Made by a program: the position numbers and the translations under genes. Positions 1 to 12,866 of a DNA stretch of 64,000 bases are shown in pieces; within the stretch, counting starts at the first letter, position 1, and the number at the start of each line of letters is the position of its first letter. Below the pieces are notes generated by a model. The model was given only the letters and a program-made list of their open reading frames with translations. It ran no database searches and was not told where the DNA came from. Source of the DNA: Arctopsyche grandis (Eukaryota > Arthropoda > Insecta > Trichoptera > Hydropsychidae); assembly GCF_051622035.1 (NCBI RefSeq), contig NC_135356.1:2170001-2234000 (forward strand). Reading direction: 5' to 3'.

Positions 1-190
1 TTGTAAAAATTTGTAAAGAAATCTGAAATCTATAGATGTCTCTATAATTTCGTGTATACAAATTGTAATAATAATTGTGCACAAAATCTAAAAATAATCC
101 ATAGATGTCTCTATGAATCTTATTTCTGTACTTGATTATTGTATTCGATGTTTATTGAACGTACTGTATACGTTATCTGACCGTTCTCGT
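1..190 (+). repeat. SINE-body remnant
   Basis: This stretch shares phrases such as 'atagatgtct' and 'ttgtaaaaatt' with the body of the tRNA-derived SINEs at 36896 and 32345. The tRNA-like head and the 3' stem-loop are absent, so it is an internal fragment. No coding potential is seen. Confidence 0.3.
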
Positions 191-359
191 ACACATTGAT
201 TGTAATAAAAAAAATTCGGGTGTGACCAACCCATGACTTTATCTATGTATTTGAGGAATATAAGAAGGTTACAAAACAAAATTCAATATTGAACTAATAA
301 CTATGATAGCGATACAAATTGAGCGCAAATATATGCAAATACTAGCACAAGACAAAAGT

Positions 360-1760
360 TCTACTTCCGGTTGTCGGATTTTGTTCAAATTTTTTTTATT
401 ATTTAAAATCAGTATAATTATTATACACATTAAATATCAAGAGGATAAAAATAATATAAAAGGTCAAAATAAAATAATGAAATATTGTTTTAAAAAAAAA
501 TGCTACTTCCGGTTTACAAATTCTGACCAAAACGTTACCAAATCTAAGTTAGTACATAAACAACACAAATATAAATTTTCAGCTTAATACGTTCAGGGGT
601 GTGGACAGGATCCAGGCGACAACATTTTTGACCTATATAATAGGAGAAAATCCCACTTCCGGTTCATTAAATTTAGTGATTTAATTTTTTAATTTTACTT
701 AAAATCACTATCTTTATTATACACAGTAAATATCAAGACGCTTAAAATAATTGAAAAGGTCAAAATAAAATAATGAAAAAATAATGAAATATTGTTTTTA
801 AAAAAAATACTACTTCCGGTTTACGAATTCTGACCAAAACGTTACCAAATCTAAGTTAATACATAAACAACACAAATATAAATTTTCAGCTTAATACGTT
901 CAGGGGTGTGGACAGGATCCAGGCGACAACATTTTTGACCTTTCTAATAGGAGAAAATCCCACTTCCGGTTCATTAAATTTGATGGTTTTATTTTTTATT
1001 TTGACTTAAAATCACTAACTTTATTATACACAATAAATATCAAGACGCTTAAAATAATTTAAAAGGTCAAAATAAAATAATGAAAAAATAATGAAATATT
1101 GTTTTTAAAAAAAATACTACTTCCGGTTTACCAATTCTAACCAAAACGTTACCAAATCTAATTTAGTACATAAACAACACAAATATAAATTTTAAGCTTA
1201 ATACGTTCAGGGGTGTGGACAGGATCCAGGCGACAACATTTTTGATCTTCCTTCCGGATGCTTCCGGAAGGGAAAAAATCCCACTTCCGGTTTATTAAAT
1301 TTAGTGATTTTTTTTTTATTTTAATCACATTGATACAAGAATTATACTTGCATTTTTTCGTGAAGACCACACATGTTTAAGGGGTCGAAAAAAATAGTGG
1401 AAGAAAAATCGAACAAGAGTAAACTGCCACTTCCGGTCGACGAACGCTTACCAAATTTTATTCATAACTTGGTATTGAGCTTAAACTGATCGATATGAAA
1501 TTTCAGTTCGATAAATCAAAAGGCTTTTGAGAAAAACATAAAAAACCTCGATTCTCTAGAGTAAAAGTACTACTTCCGGTGCAGATAAAAATATTTAAAA
1601 AATATAAAATTATAAAAATTATTATTTCTAGTACATGTAAAAAAAATTCAGTCCGATTTAGTTAGTAGTTTGGGAGAAAATCGAATTCAAAAACTTAAAA
1701 AAAAGAGGACACCTATAAGGGGAGGTACCATTTCCGGTCAACTTAAAAATTTGAAAAAAA
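360..1760 (+). repeat. Tandem satellite, ~150-bp monomer / ~308-bp dimer
   Basis: The word acttccgg begins at about 363, 504, 655, 812, 962, 1119, 1283, 1429 and 1572, with a degenerate copy near 1730, so spacing is 141-164 bp. Alternate monomers are most alike, giving a dimer of about 308 bp: the phrase 'gtggacaggatccaggcgac' recurs near 600, 909 and 1216. Later monomers have diverged. A reverse-complement relative of the last monomer lies at 48750-48930. Short open frames here are chance products. Confidence 0.8.
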
Positions 1761-1837
1761 TTTACGTAGTGTCTATAAGAATTTCATTAACCGATACTAA
1801 GTTTCGGTTCGATAGGACTAACGGTGTTGAAAAAATC

Positions 1838-1876
1838 CCCAAAGTACACAGACACACACACAGACACACACACATT
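1838..1876. repeat. CA-rich microsatellite
   Basis: Interrupted (CA)n tract with 'cacacaga' steps immediately after the satellite array. Confidence 0.7.
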
Positions 1877-2013
1877 TTTTCTAGATCATGAAAACGTGAT
1901 CAGTGATCGATTCTGAGTTCGAATCAGTCAAAATCTCGAGTTCGAATTTTCGCATGATCACAAAACTTCATCTATTGTTACTACGTACATAGATAAAGTA
2001 ATAAAAATATATC

Positions 2014-2390
2014 TGCGACAGGCGCAAAGCCTTCTGCGTATGCGCGTTAACTGTTACTGTCAGCATGTTTACTGTTAAAATTTTGTTCTAAACCTCTTAA
2101 AATTTAGTTCGAACTCGTTAAGTGACGTAGAGTAAAAAATATAATCCAAATTAGTTAATATTATTAATTGTTATTAATTTAGTTAATCATATACAACATA
2201 TAATACCTACATACAAGTAAAAGCCGCGAACTAGCTAAATGATATAAATCTATTATAATAACGTGCGAAATTTATTTGCCTCATGTATAATGAACGATTG
2301 ATTAAACAAGTCTAGCATACATTAAATGTAAGAAATTATAATCGGATTATAAGTTCACGCGCATGCGCAAAAGGCTTTGCGCCTGTCGCA
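2014..2390. mobile_element. MITE with TGCGACAGGCGCAAAG inverted ends
   Basis: The left end TGCGACAGGCGCAAAG (2014) is exactly complementary to the right end CTTTGCGCCTGTCGCA ending at 2390. The similarity runs on inward through 'tgcgcgt'/'acgcgca' words to about 33 bp per arm. The 377-bp interior is AT-rich and non-coding. AT-rich flanks share 'aatata', but a clean target duplication is not certain, so the superfamily is left open. Confidence 0.75.
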
Positions 2391-2699
2391 AATATAGTAC
2401 CTGCAAATAGCCACAACCAACTTAAAAATCATTTGCCACTCGAATTAGTGCATTTAGATAATAAAAAAAAATATCTACACAAAAATCAATCCTTATAAAC
2501 GTGGCCAAGTGACAAATTAGCAAAATAAGCTCATAATATTACGGGAAAAAAAATTGTAAGAAAAAAATATGTTTTTGACTTTTAAAATTCGCTAGATAAT
2601 TATATGCAAGTATTTTAAACAAATAAAAAATCACAATGAATAGAAAAAATATCTGACTATGGATTCTAATAATCAATTTTGACACAACAATACTAGATC

Positions 2700-3640
2700 A
2701 CTAAATCAGACCACTAAAATCAGATGGGATAACCATAAATGGGCAGACTATTAATAACATTCGTTATGCTGAAGACACAGTCATTCTTACGGACAGCATG
2801 GAAAGCTTGCAAAAATTAATCGATAAAGTTAACGCGGCTAGTAATAACAGTGGGTTAACCGCTTAGCTGCCCAAAGCGCCTTAAGGCGCAAACAGCCGTA
2901 TCTTTTATACGCTCAGCGCGTCGGCTGGGCGTCTAAGCGGTTAAGAATGAACGCAGCGAAGACAAAATTTATGACTATTACCAAAAATAAAAAAAACTGG
3001 AAATGCCTCCCACGCCACTAAAAATAAATGACAAAAACATTGAACTAGTGCATCAATATACATATTTAGGATGCTGGCTAAACGACCAATGGGATCATTC
3101 ACAGGAGATTAAAACCAGAATAGAGATGGCGCGAAACGCTTTCTTCAAGATGCGTGATCTCCTCTGCAATAGAGATTTCAATCTTGACCTAAGGATGAGA
3201 ATTCTACACTGCTACGTTCTATCTGTACTTCTTTATGGGGCCGAATCCTGGACCATGACTCAAGCTACAGAGAAAAAGCTGGCAGCATTTGAAATGTGGT
3301 ATTTCAGGAGAATGTTGAGGATCCCCTGGGTGGACAGAAACGAATGAAAAGAAAACGAGAGTTACTAAGCGTCGTGAAGCGCAGAAAACTCTAATACCTG
3401 GGTCATGTGATGAGAAATCCGAAATATGAAATCATACAGCTCATATTGCAGGGGAAAGTACAAGGGAAAAGAAGCGTTGGTAGAAGACGCATCTCATGGA
3501 TGGGCAATCTCCGTGGATGGTACCAATGTGACTCCACAACACTTTTCAGGGCAACCATGGATAGAGAGATATGTCATGATATCCAACCTCCTACGAGGAG
3601 AGGAATAAAAAAGAAGAAGAAGAATACTAGACTTTGAGTT
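2700..3640 (+). pseudogene. Non-LTR retrotransposon fragment (C-terminal half of reverse transcriptase)
   Basis: Broken frames encode the 3' half of an endonuclease-reverse transcriptase ORF2. Near 2760-2850 a frame reads INNIRYAEDTVIL, the catalytic (Y/F)xDD box with the second position changed to E. From 3003 a frame reads ..YTYLGCWLND.., ..LLYGAESWTM.. and ..FRRMLRIPWVDR, hallmarks of the region after the palm. A stop and frame change follow at about 3345, and the last domain is found at 3407-3607. It ends in an A-rich tract near 3610. It is dead: altered catalytic box, frameshifts, no 5' half, and a MITE insertion at 2859. It resembles the fragments at 15900 and 26600. Confidence 0.85.
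2859..2940. mobile_element. 82-bp TTAA-flanked miniature element inside the LINE
   Basis: Bounded on both sides by TTAA (2855-2858 and 2941-2944). The ends pair as CCGCTTAGCTGCCCA and TGGGCGTCTAAGCGG. Removing the insert plus one TTAA joins 'agtggg TTAA gaatgaac' and restores the LINE frame (..NNSGLRMNAAKTKF..), which is direct evidence of insertion. TTAA duplication is the mark of piggyBac-type transposition. It is non-coding. Confidence 0.85.
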
Positions 3641-4477
3641 AAAGACTACAGAATCCAAAAATCTGTAAAAATTTGGCATATTTTCAAACGCTAATATCTC
3701 ACAAATGAGAACAAGCCAGCAAAATCAATGTCCTATTCGAATTTAGTTCATCAAACTTAGTAAAGATCGATATTTTCCACTTCGGTCACTATTTTGTTGC
3801 TCAGTGTTATTTATTATGAAATTTCCATGTCACGGTACGGAAGAGTCGATGAAGTACAATTCGTCAACATGCTGACGACGCCGATGATGACGATTTAGAC
3901 GATTAAAATCTTTTTCGATTCGACCGTGATCAAATAATAAAGAAGATGACTATCTGGTTTATCTGAGGTGATCGTCTGTGACGCGCAATGAATCTAACAA
4001 TGATCTTAGTAATTTATTTGACTGCAGATAGTCTATTACGCGATATATTATGTTCGCTAATTATTAATACAATGTATGTAATAACCGGCAAAAGTCACAG
4101 TAAATTCAACTATTAAATAAACTACCATTGAAATGAAAGTCAAATTTCGTTTTATCGGGGTTTCTTTGTGTTGGCTGAACTGAACTGACATAGTTATGTA
4201 TACTACGCGAAAAAATATTTCTAAAAACATCCAGGCTTTATTTCAAATCTGTAATTAAGAATTCCAAAACCAATATTTGCGGAAAAACGCTCCTTTCCTC
4301 ATTCACATCATGAATAAATAAAAATAAAATGAAATGTAATTCAAAATGGACAAAGATTACCTAAATTATTAGAGGGTTTTTATTAGTTTTTAAATAAAAA
4401 AAACTGTAATTAACCTTATAAAGACGAATATAAAAATTGTAAAAATATTTATTTTTCTATTTTCTTGGGTTTCTTAA

Positions 4478-5014
4478 GAGGGCTGGACACCAGCGCCTTG
4501 TCCATACAAACGTATAACATTTCTCCCTTCCTCAATTATGGCACTAGAGAAATTATTTTTTAATATGCTATGAATATCTACCATTGGCATGCATCTGTGC
4601 TTTTATTTTTTTATTAGTTATTTTTTATAGGAGCTAGGAGCCGCCAAACATCTATAAAATCGCCTCTTTTTTACACCCACGAAAAGAGTCCAGAGTGCTT
4701 ATTTAACGGTCGATTTAAAAAAAATACGCCGACAGTTGCATAGAAAATGTCTTTCTCATATTGATGATGAAATTTTTTTTTAAATTGGTCCAGTTTCGGA
4801 GGAGAAAATTGGAGAATACGAAACCTCGATTTTGTCGATTTAAAATATGTATTATCTGGTCGAAGCGCAACTGTCACATTCACTCAATGTGACAATATAT
4901 ATATATATATATATTGATATATATTGTCACTTTCACTCAATATATACATTCACTCAATATATATATCGAAGAAAGGAACGGCAAGAAAATTAAGGTTTCG
5001 AGTGTACAGCCCTC
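4478..5014. mobile_element. TTAA MITE family, copy 1
   Basis: TTAA flanks at 4474-4477 and 5015-5018. Ends are GAGGGCTGGACACC and GTGTACAGCCCTC, an inverted repeat. The interior holds short AT hairpins around 4890-4965 and no transposase. Relatives lie at 13100-13511 and 31811-32336. The TTAA duplication suggests a piggyBac-type mobiliser, though the end sequence is not the classic CCCT. Confidence 0.8.
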
Positions 5015-5021
5015 TTAATAT

Positions 5022-5405
5022 TGTTGCGTAAAGGTGGGTTAAAGATCCAAATGAAAAGCCAAAGTCGCTTCACAGTATTTATTCAACGTTTCAAGAGATC
5101 CACATGCATCCACCGCTCACTCCAGAATAATCTGATCTACCGTGTGTACCTCCTTATAAAGGACAAGTTGCACACCACAGCTTCCCCGATCCATCTATGT
5201 ATGTATGTATATACTGTCTAGGCACGAAAAGGCCTACCGTGGTGAGTCCATTGTTTACGCACGCACTCGCCCAGGTCTATGAGAACTGCAGGGTATCCTT
5301 TGTTCGAGCACTTGTTCAGTCTCGTTAGCCTAATCCGGGGTCTCTATTGTTCACTCACGAATGCAATTAGACGGTGCATACTCTCCCTCAGGTTCTCATG
5401 TTACA
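5022..5405 (-). mobile_element. Solo LTR, family A
   Basis: Read on the minus strand it starts TGTAACATGAG and ends TTTACGCAACA. It holds a TATA-like TTTATAAGGAGG and, downstream, an AATAAA followed by CTGTGAAGCGACT. It is flanked by the 4-bp repeat ATAT (5018-5021, 5406-5409). The same layout of TATA, AATAAA, 'CTGTGAAACGACT' and TACGCA-CA end is seen in the LTR at 62985-63379. No internal retroviral-type genes are nearby, so it is a solo LTR, probably Gypsy-like by inference. It abuts the MITE ending at 5014. Confidence 0.7.
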
Positions 5406-5770
5406 ATATTATACATATATATAAATATACGGCTTTTTGGTGGGACGTCTGTAATTTGGTTAAAAAAGCGGACTAGAGAAGTGCTCGAATGGTACCCAAG
5501 AGAAAGTAAAAAATATGCAAAGAACGTCACAAGCGAGAAAAAAAATGTATAGAGCTGGATAGATCATCTGTCAAACCACACAAATTTCATTCGTTAGCAG
5601 ATTTACTAGTGCGCAGCAGCAAGTGCATGAATTTGCGAGTCAATGTATACTTTGTCTAGTAAGAGTATCTGCGGAACCTAGAGTTGTAAGTTTTAGCTAA
5701 AAATCAAAGCTGACATACACTTACTAGTCAGTGTATATTCGAGATTTGACTCTCATACTGTAAAATATAT

Positions 5771-5974
5771 GGTTCGGTGATTATTGGTCACAATGCGCTC
5801 GCCCAAAAGTCACTAAAATCTCTATAACGGAACATCTGGCAGCCGAAAAGTCCGTCACACTAACGATAACTATCATACTAACGAGAACTAGAGTGCCAAA
5901 TATTCCGTATTCGCGATTTTCATGTAAGAAATTGTCTTTTGGGCGATCGCAATGTGACTAATAATCCAATTACC
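5771..5974. mobile_element. hAT-type MITE, copy 1
   Basis: Inverted ends: GGTTCGGTGATTATTGGTCAC on the left against the complement of GTGACTAATAATCCAATTACC on the right, with the shared subterminal word CGCCCAAAAG. The flanks match within one base of an 8-bp duplication (aaaatata). Copy 2 at 34798 has a clean 8-bp duplication. Non-coding. Confidence 0.7.
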
Positions 5975-6470
5975 AAAATATACATTGGAAAGGGAAATAT
6001 TTATATATTTATAATATATTAAAAATATGCCTACTCATATACTGAATGATGTTTCTTCGTGTCGCGTTGCGTCACTATTCACGTAGCCTAAACGTGACGT
6101 GTTTTTTGCGATCTTTAAGTACAATAAACAGCGATAATTATGATATTCGTACGGTAAAGAATAAATGATAAATCAAATCACTTTAATATGTATGTTAACA
6201 CCTGATTTGATTACATTAAAAAATATTTCCATTTACGTAATACTTGTTTATAATTAAAAAAAAAAAATAATAAACACAACTTTATCTGAAATTTATCAAT
6301 TGAAATTCATAAGAAATCTGTGACGCGTATTATTATATTATTTTTTCACAGATCGCGTGAGAAGATATTCCAAATATCTTTTGTGCATTTAATCTCTACA
6401 ATTGACAGCTAAATTTATACATACACAGTAAAAATAATTCACATACATATGTAATCACGTTTTACAACAA

Positions 6471-6516
6471 AGATTACTTAAGATTACTTTTTTTGAAAAG
6501 TAATCTTAAGTAATCT
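6471..6516. repeat. Perfect 21-bp-arm hairpin
   Basis: Arms of 21 bp, AGATTACTTAAGATTACTTT(T) and its exact complement, are separated by 4 bases. No mobile-element ends are recognised around it. Confidence 0.8.
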
Positions 6517-6593
6517 TTTTTTTACAGTTTTGTGAAAACAATCAATAAAAAACAACTACATACCATGTAAATAATAATGATTATTATATGTAA

Positions 6594-6827
6594 CTAGCTG
6601 AAACCGGCTTGCGTTGCCACAATAACAGATGCAATTCCCGTTCCCGTTCCCGTCTCCGTTCCCGTTTTTCCCGTTCCCGTTTTTGGGCGATTTTTTTACA
6701 GATACCATTGCGGGCATACACACAATAACTCATGTAAGTTTCATCGCAATCGGTTGAATGGTATTGGAACGCATACGTGACTGACGGACAGACAGACATT
6801 GATTTTTATATATGTATATATTGTAGA
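6594..6827 (-). mobile_element. Non-autonomous Helitron, subfamily 2
   Basis: On the minus strand it begins TC (TCTACAATATAT..., then ...ATCAATGTCTGTCTGTC) and ends ...CCGGTTTCAGCTAG followed by T, so it sits between A and T as Helitrons do. The CTAG 3' end lies at 6594-6597. Its middle carries the CCCGTT repeats at 6635-6690. No Rep/helicase is encoded. Related ends occur at 12637 and 61786. Confidence 0.7.
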
Positions 6828-6909
6828 TAGATACATATGTACAGAATCGTTACTTTTATTCTAATACTGATAAACTCTGTCGTAGTCGATTTATAACGCA
6901 TTTATTTAC

Positions 6910-7112
6910 ACCAGTAACATAGCTCGGTGGTTAGCGTACAGTGCTAACAACAGAGGGGTCACGGGTTCGATCCATGTACCATTGTTGTTGGCCAGACCTT
7001 GGATATATGTGACTCCAGGTCAATCGTTTCATATCAGAATTTTTCAATTCGTCTGATTTCATTGTTGAAACAGTCCCTAACAAATAGACCACCTACTTTC
7101 ACAATTATAATT
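6910..7112 (+). mobile_element. tRNA-derived SINE, partial
   Basis: A tRNA-like head carries an A-box-like 'tagctcggtggttag' and a B box GGGTTCGATCC. The SINE body follows ('gtgactccaggtcaatcgttt', 'catttcattgttgaaac'-type words). It lacks the 3' stem-loop seen in the full copy at 36896. It is not a functional tRNA gene, since the head runs straight into SINE body and does not fold as a complete cloverleaf. Confidence 0.75.
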
Positions 7113-7114
7113 AC

Positions 7115-7520
7115 ACTACTGTTTTTACCCGGCTTCGCTTGGTATTTGTAATATAAACCGCTTAAACATGGCCAATCTAATAGTACACATTTTATTAAAT
7201 TTATTTGACTAGTTTTATTTTATATAAATTTATTTGAATACTCATTTGATTTTTTTGTATTAAATTGACTGTCACGAACAAACAAATATTCATATATAGC
7301 AAGTCTCTTATAGAAAATTATATGTACACCCCTGGCGTCTGCGCCCCCTAGGGCTCCACCCTCGGCGTCTGCGCCCACTAGGGCTCTGCCCTCGGCATTT
7401 GCGACAACTTGGGCTTCACCCTGGGCGACTGCGCCCCCTAGGGGGTGGAGCCATAGGGCTTCGCCCCCGGCGCCTACGCCCCCGGGAACTTCGAATCTTT
7501 TGAATCGGAAAAAAAGCGAA
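7115..7520 (-). mobile_element. Helitron, subfamily 1, degenerate, with GC-rich minisatellite
   Basis: The complement of 'acccggcttcgcttggtatttg' near 7127 is the 3' end of the Helitron family that ends at 7875 and 63761. The exact CTAG is lost (CAGTAG). Its middle, 7325-7490, is a roughly 40-bp GC-rich tandem repeat built on 'gcgccccctagggct', strikingly unlike the AT-rich surroundings. Confidence 0.55.
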
Positions 7521-7624
7521 TTATTTGTTCTATGACGTCACGAATTTAAAAAAAAACGAAGTATATATACATATATTCATATGTACATACAAAGTCTCTT
7601 TCCAAATTATATATACATCTTATA

Positions 7625-7875
7625 TCTACTATATAAAACACTAAAGTTTGTGCATGTGCGTGGTCGTAGGTTGGGTTCATCGTTGGGTCGTCGTTGGGTG
7701 GGAACAACACGTTCGATTTATTTTTTTTCGATTCAAAGGACTCAAAGTCCCCGCAGGGGGCGCAGCCAGATGGAGCCTCGCCCCTAATAAAATAAATAAA
7801 TCTATTTTTTTTTTTAATTTAAATTTTTTTTTATTTTTTTTATACATCTCGGACAAAGCCGGGTAATAAAGCTAG
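7625..7875 (+). mobile_element. Non-autonomous Helitron, subfamily 1, intact ends
   Basis: Starts TCTACTATATAAAACAC (7625, preceded by A) and ends GCCGGGTAATAAAGCTAG (7875, followed by T). These are the classic TC...CTAG termini inserted between A and T, with a short GC-rich palindrome before the end. It is 251 bp and non-coding. The GC-rich 'ccgcagggggcgcagcc' segment marks the subfamily. Confidence 0.8.
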
Positions 7876-8569
7876 TTAGATTATAATAACGGAAAATATT
7901 ACATTATAAATAATAATAAAATAATAGCAGCCTAGCTTCAGAGCTCCTGAATTAAAATATATTTGTCAACTAGATTGCAATCGTTGAGTTAAGTGGAAAA
8001 ATAATAAAAAAATACGTACACAGATAAAGTAACAATTGTGTTTATTAAAATGTAGTTTATTAAAATGCAATTGTGTTTAACAAAATGATCGATGACGCAG
8101 TTTGAACTTTGGCTTTGAAATTTAATCTCAGGACATGAAATGGAATTTTAATATTTGAGATAAAAAAAATATTCATAAAATAGCATCTTCGCAAACTGAA
8201 ATCCGAAAACAAAAATGCGAGATAAATTTCTCAAATTTAATAACGCGGATGTACATATATATATCCACTTTATATATATTTAGAACTGTAATTGGATTCT
8301 TCGGCTATGTATGTCGAAAAATGGGGTATATAAACTGCCAATCTTTCTGTCGTATATACAATGTATCTCTACTACCATATTTGTAATATAGCATACGATT
8401 AGTTTCAAATAATTTTTTGAAATTGATTCCTACATTATTATTTCGATGCGCTTTTACAGGTTTTAAATTGTCCAACTTTATCTCATAGTAAAGTCATACA
8501 AAGCGTGAGCCCCCAACTTGATAAGGGGCCCAAATTTATATACACCCAATATACATAATTTGCTATATA

Positions 8570-8930
8570 ACAGATAACCCCAATGCGCCTTTCTAGCCAG
8601 AAACATTGTACATTTGATACAAGTATTATTATACATACAAAGTGAATACATATCAATTAACTTCTACAGCGACATTTTTGATCAAATGTGTAAATTTGCA
8701 GCGAAATTCGAGATTGCTAAAAACTAGGGATTTTCGAGAAAATGGGTAAGGTTGCCAATTTGTTGGGACCGTTTCAATGAAAATCAGATAAAATGGCAAA
8801 TTCTGATAGGAAACCATCGATCTGGAGTCAGAAATCCATGGTATGGCCAACAGAAACCAGTGGGATTTTAACCCGTGACCATGTTCAAAGCATTAAATGC
8901 TAACCACTAGTCTATTCTGCTGGTTGTTTT
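8570..8930 (-). mobile_element. tRNA-derived SINE, minus strand
   Basis: On the minus strand a tRNA-like head begins near 8928 (ccagcagaatag...), followed by 'gactccagatcgatggttt' and 'caatttgccattttatctga'-type body words. The 3' region at 8576-8602 keeps the 'ccccaatgcgcctttct' part of the stem-loop of the full SINE. Diverged copy. Confidence 0.6.
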
Positions 8931-8954
8931 TAGGTTGTTTTTAGGTTTTTTTTT

Positions 8955-9058
8955 AGGTAGTACGTTGTAATTCGCATTCGTACGTTGTTATTCGAATTCG
9001 TACGTTGTTATTCGAATCCATACGTTGTAATTCGAGTTCGTACGTTGTAATTTGAATT
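8955..9058. repeat. 20-bp minisatellite
   Basis: About five tandem copies of a unit close to tacgttgtaattcgaattcg, with point differences between copies. Confidence 0.85.
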
Positions 9059-9059
9059 A

Positions 9060-10412
<1,353 letters not shown>

Positions 10413-10634
10413 ACATATATTTATAGTTTTGGATCATTGCGGCATTGCAGGAAGAATCTACAATAGTCTACATAAGAAAATAAGGAGAAATTTCAAAATT
10501 AAAAACCAGCCAAGTATGATATTAAACAAAAGAAAAATAATACATAAGAAAATAAAAGCAAAATACACATTAAAAAGGGATAATCTTTTTTAAAATAAAT
10601 TACCCGACATACATATGTATGTCAAAACGACATT

Positions 10635-10990
10635 TAGGGCGAAATCACACAGCAGTGAATGTAGCACGTGATTTTTTTTAGATAGTTTTAAACATATAGA
10701 AAAAGTGTGACGTTCATGGCACGCATGCATGGTATGTCTCAAAACGGCACATTCGACCTATGTATGTCGTTGAAATTGTATGGTAGTATTTATCCTTGCT
10801 TGACAGTGATCTATACCAAAACGACCCTTTGAACCATTTTCGGTAAAATTGTATCCTTGCTTGATGGTGATTAATAATGGTGTATCCCATATTCGTTATC
10901 GAACACTGTCAAGCATGGATGCAATTTTATCGAAAATTGTCCAAAGGGTCGTTTTGGTCTATATCAGCGGTTTCCAAACTTTATGCTACT
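10635..10990 (+). mobile_element. TIR element family B, left part
   Basis: Begins TAGGGCGAAATCACACAGC followed by CACGTG words, matching the end of the element at 58867-59854 and, inverted, 61460. The interior shares 'cggtaaaattgtatccttgc' with those copies. The right end is not found. A possible separate hAT-like end, 'cagcggtttccaaacttt', lies at 10968. Confidence 0.5.
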
Positions 10991-10999
10991 ACGCCTCCC

Positions 11000-11890
11000 T
11001 AAAAAAATGGGAGGCGCTGGTGTATATCAAGACTTCCACTTTTCCACAAAATTCCACTATTTTGTATCTAATATTGAATGTAGAATTATAACAAAAACAA
11101 TATAAAATGGTTTTCTATTATAGAGGTCACGAGCCGTAAACTAAACTGCACACCAAATGCTTGTGATACCAAAATCATAAACTGCCACCCCCTAGTGCAT
11201 CTCACTCGCACGCTCGTATTCACAACCACGAAACAAAGAGAGAGAGCTGACAAACACCCGTTTCAAATGTATTGTTTCAAATAAAATGTATAGTAATGTA
11301 TGGAACACTTAGCTAATCAATTGGAGGCTGTGGGCAGATAAATCGGAGGACTATAGTCGATCCCATGAGAACCGAGCATGCTGTGGCACTCGTGCAATGT
11401 TGTTTTACGTAAGTCTCATTTGCATTACTTAAGTCTCATATAGTAAGACTATTCTATATTCTACATATATACAAATTATAAAATATTACAAAAGAAACTC
11501 AATCAGATAATACAGACTACATATATAATCTGACTTTTTGGAGGTTTCATTTACAATTCCATACATACTTAATGAGTGTTAACGTTAATCATCAATAATT
11601 ATAGCGGTTTTTAGAAAGTCGAGTGTTCTGGTTCGTAAATTTTTCCATTTTAAGCCCTGTCGCTCAACGTCACAGATTAGTCTGAAATCGTATCGAATAA
11701 ACAATGTATTATTTCATTAGATTTATCCTGTGATCAATATAACGTGATTGATGACATCACATCTGTATTTGTAGATATCAAATACAAACAGGTGCGTATG
11801 ATATTTAAATTCGCACAAAATAAGATATGCTACGTACGTACAAATACCTTAGATAATATATCTATTTTATTTTCATAAATTTATTTCTTT
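11000..11890. other. Non-coding interval
   Basis: No convincing gene. 11100-11330 is slightly richer in GC, but no motif or open frame is recognised. Confidence 0.45.
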
Positions 11891-11898
11891 AAAATATA

Positions 11899-11938
11899 CC
11901 ACAGTGTCTTAACAGGCTACCCCAATACGACACTGTGG
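11899..11938 (-). repeat. Retroelement 3' stem-loop, stem type C
   Basis: CCACAGTGTC and GACACTGTGG form a perfect 10-bp stem around a 20-nt loop containing taacagg and ccccaat. The same loop words occur in stem-loops with different stems at 37277, 47958, 52927 and 60476. An AT-rich tail lies on the left, so the element reads on the minus strand and this is its 3' end. The body at 11940-12120 is A-rich. Confidence 0.65.
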
Positions 11939-12589
11939 CCATAAAATACATACATTAAAATAATTTATAAACGTTCACATAAAGTAAATAAAAACTACAG
12001 AAAATACACAACAAAAAAATAAAATTAAAAAATTAAATATTAAAAAAATACTAATTAAAAATAAATTCAAAAATAAAAAATTGAAAATTGATAATTGAGA
12101 AATAAAAATTATAAAAAAAACAATGGTTGTTTAAATTGAACTAAAAGTAAATAACAATAAAAAAGCGGATAGATTATCTGATGAAATATTGAAAATATCA
12201 ATATGATTGCTGACCAAATTCAAGCAACGTAAGACTCGAGCAATTGGTGAAAAAGTAAGAACCTTAGTTCTAGCTTTTATTATATGGAAAAATGGGCGCA
12301 GCCGATAACAATCTTCGATAAATGACGACTTTTTTTTTGGTTCAGAGCATTGATGTATAATAAATACACTAGATCCGCCCTCACGTCTTATACTGGTCTC
12401 CGTTTTGGCGCATGCAAAATACATGGCGCATGCACAGTTTCTCTTAGTAGGTAAGTAGGTACCGCTGCGTCGTAGGGAAAAAAACATTTTTTTCCCAACT
12501 TCCCCGCTAGTTAAACCCCCCGCACCCTTCAGTTAGCGAAGACAAGATCTCCGACCAAAATCACACGTCAGGGCCCATCTATGTGTATT

Positions 12590-12770
12590 ATACATCAATG
12601 GTTCAGAGACAAGATATGACTTTTTTTATAGATCTACTAGCCGAATCCCGGCATGCGTTGCAATGCCATAATAACGATGCAATTCCCGTTCCCGTTCCCA
12701 TTTGTCAGTTCAGTGGTTTAGCAGCCTATTCGAGACACATACACACACACAGACATTCATTTTTATATAT

Positions 12771-12866
<96 letters not shown>

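Noticed and set aside
360..1760. CRISPR-like regular array
   Set aside because: The repeated unit is the whole ~150-bp monomer, not short repeats with unique spacers, and the context is eukaryotic.
6920..6990. tRNA gene at the B box GGGTTCGATCC
   Set aside because: The sequence runs directly into SINE body and no acceptor stem closes. The heads at 29380, 36896, 42667, 60885 and others were rejected as tRNA genes for the same reason.
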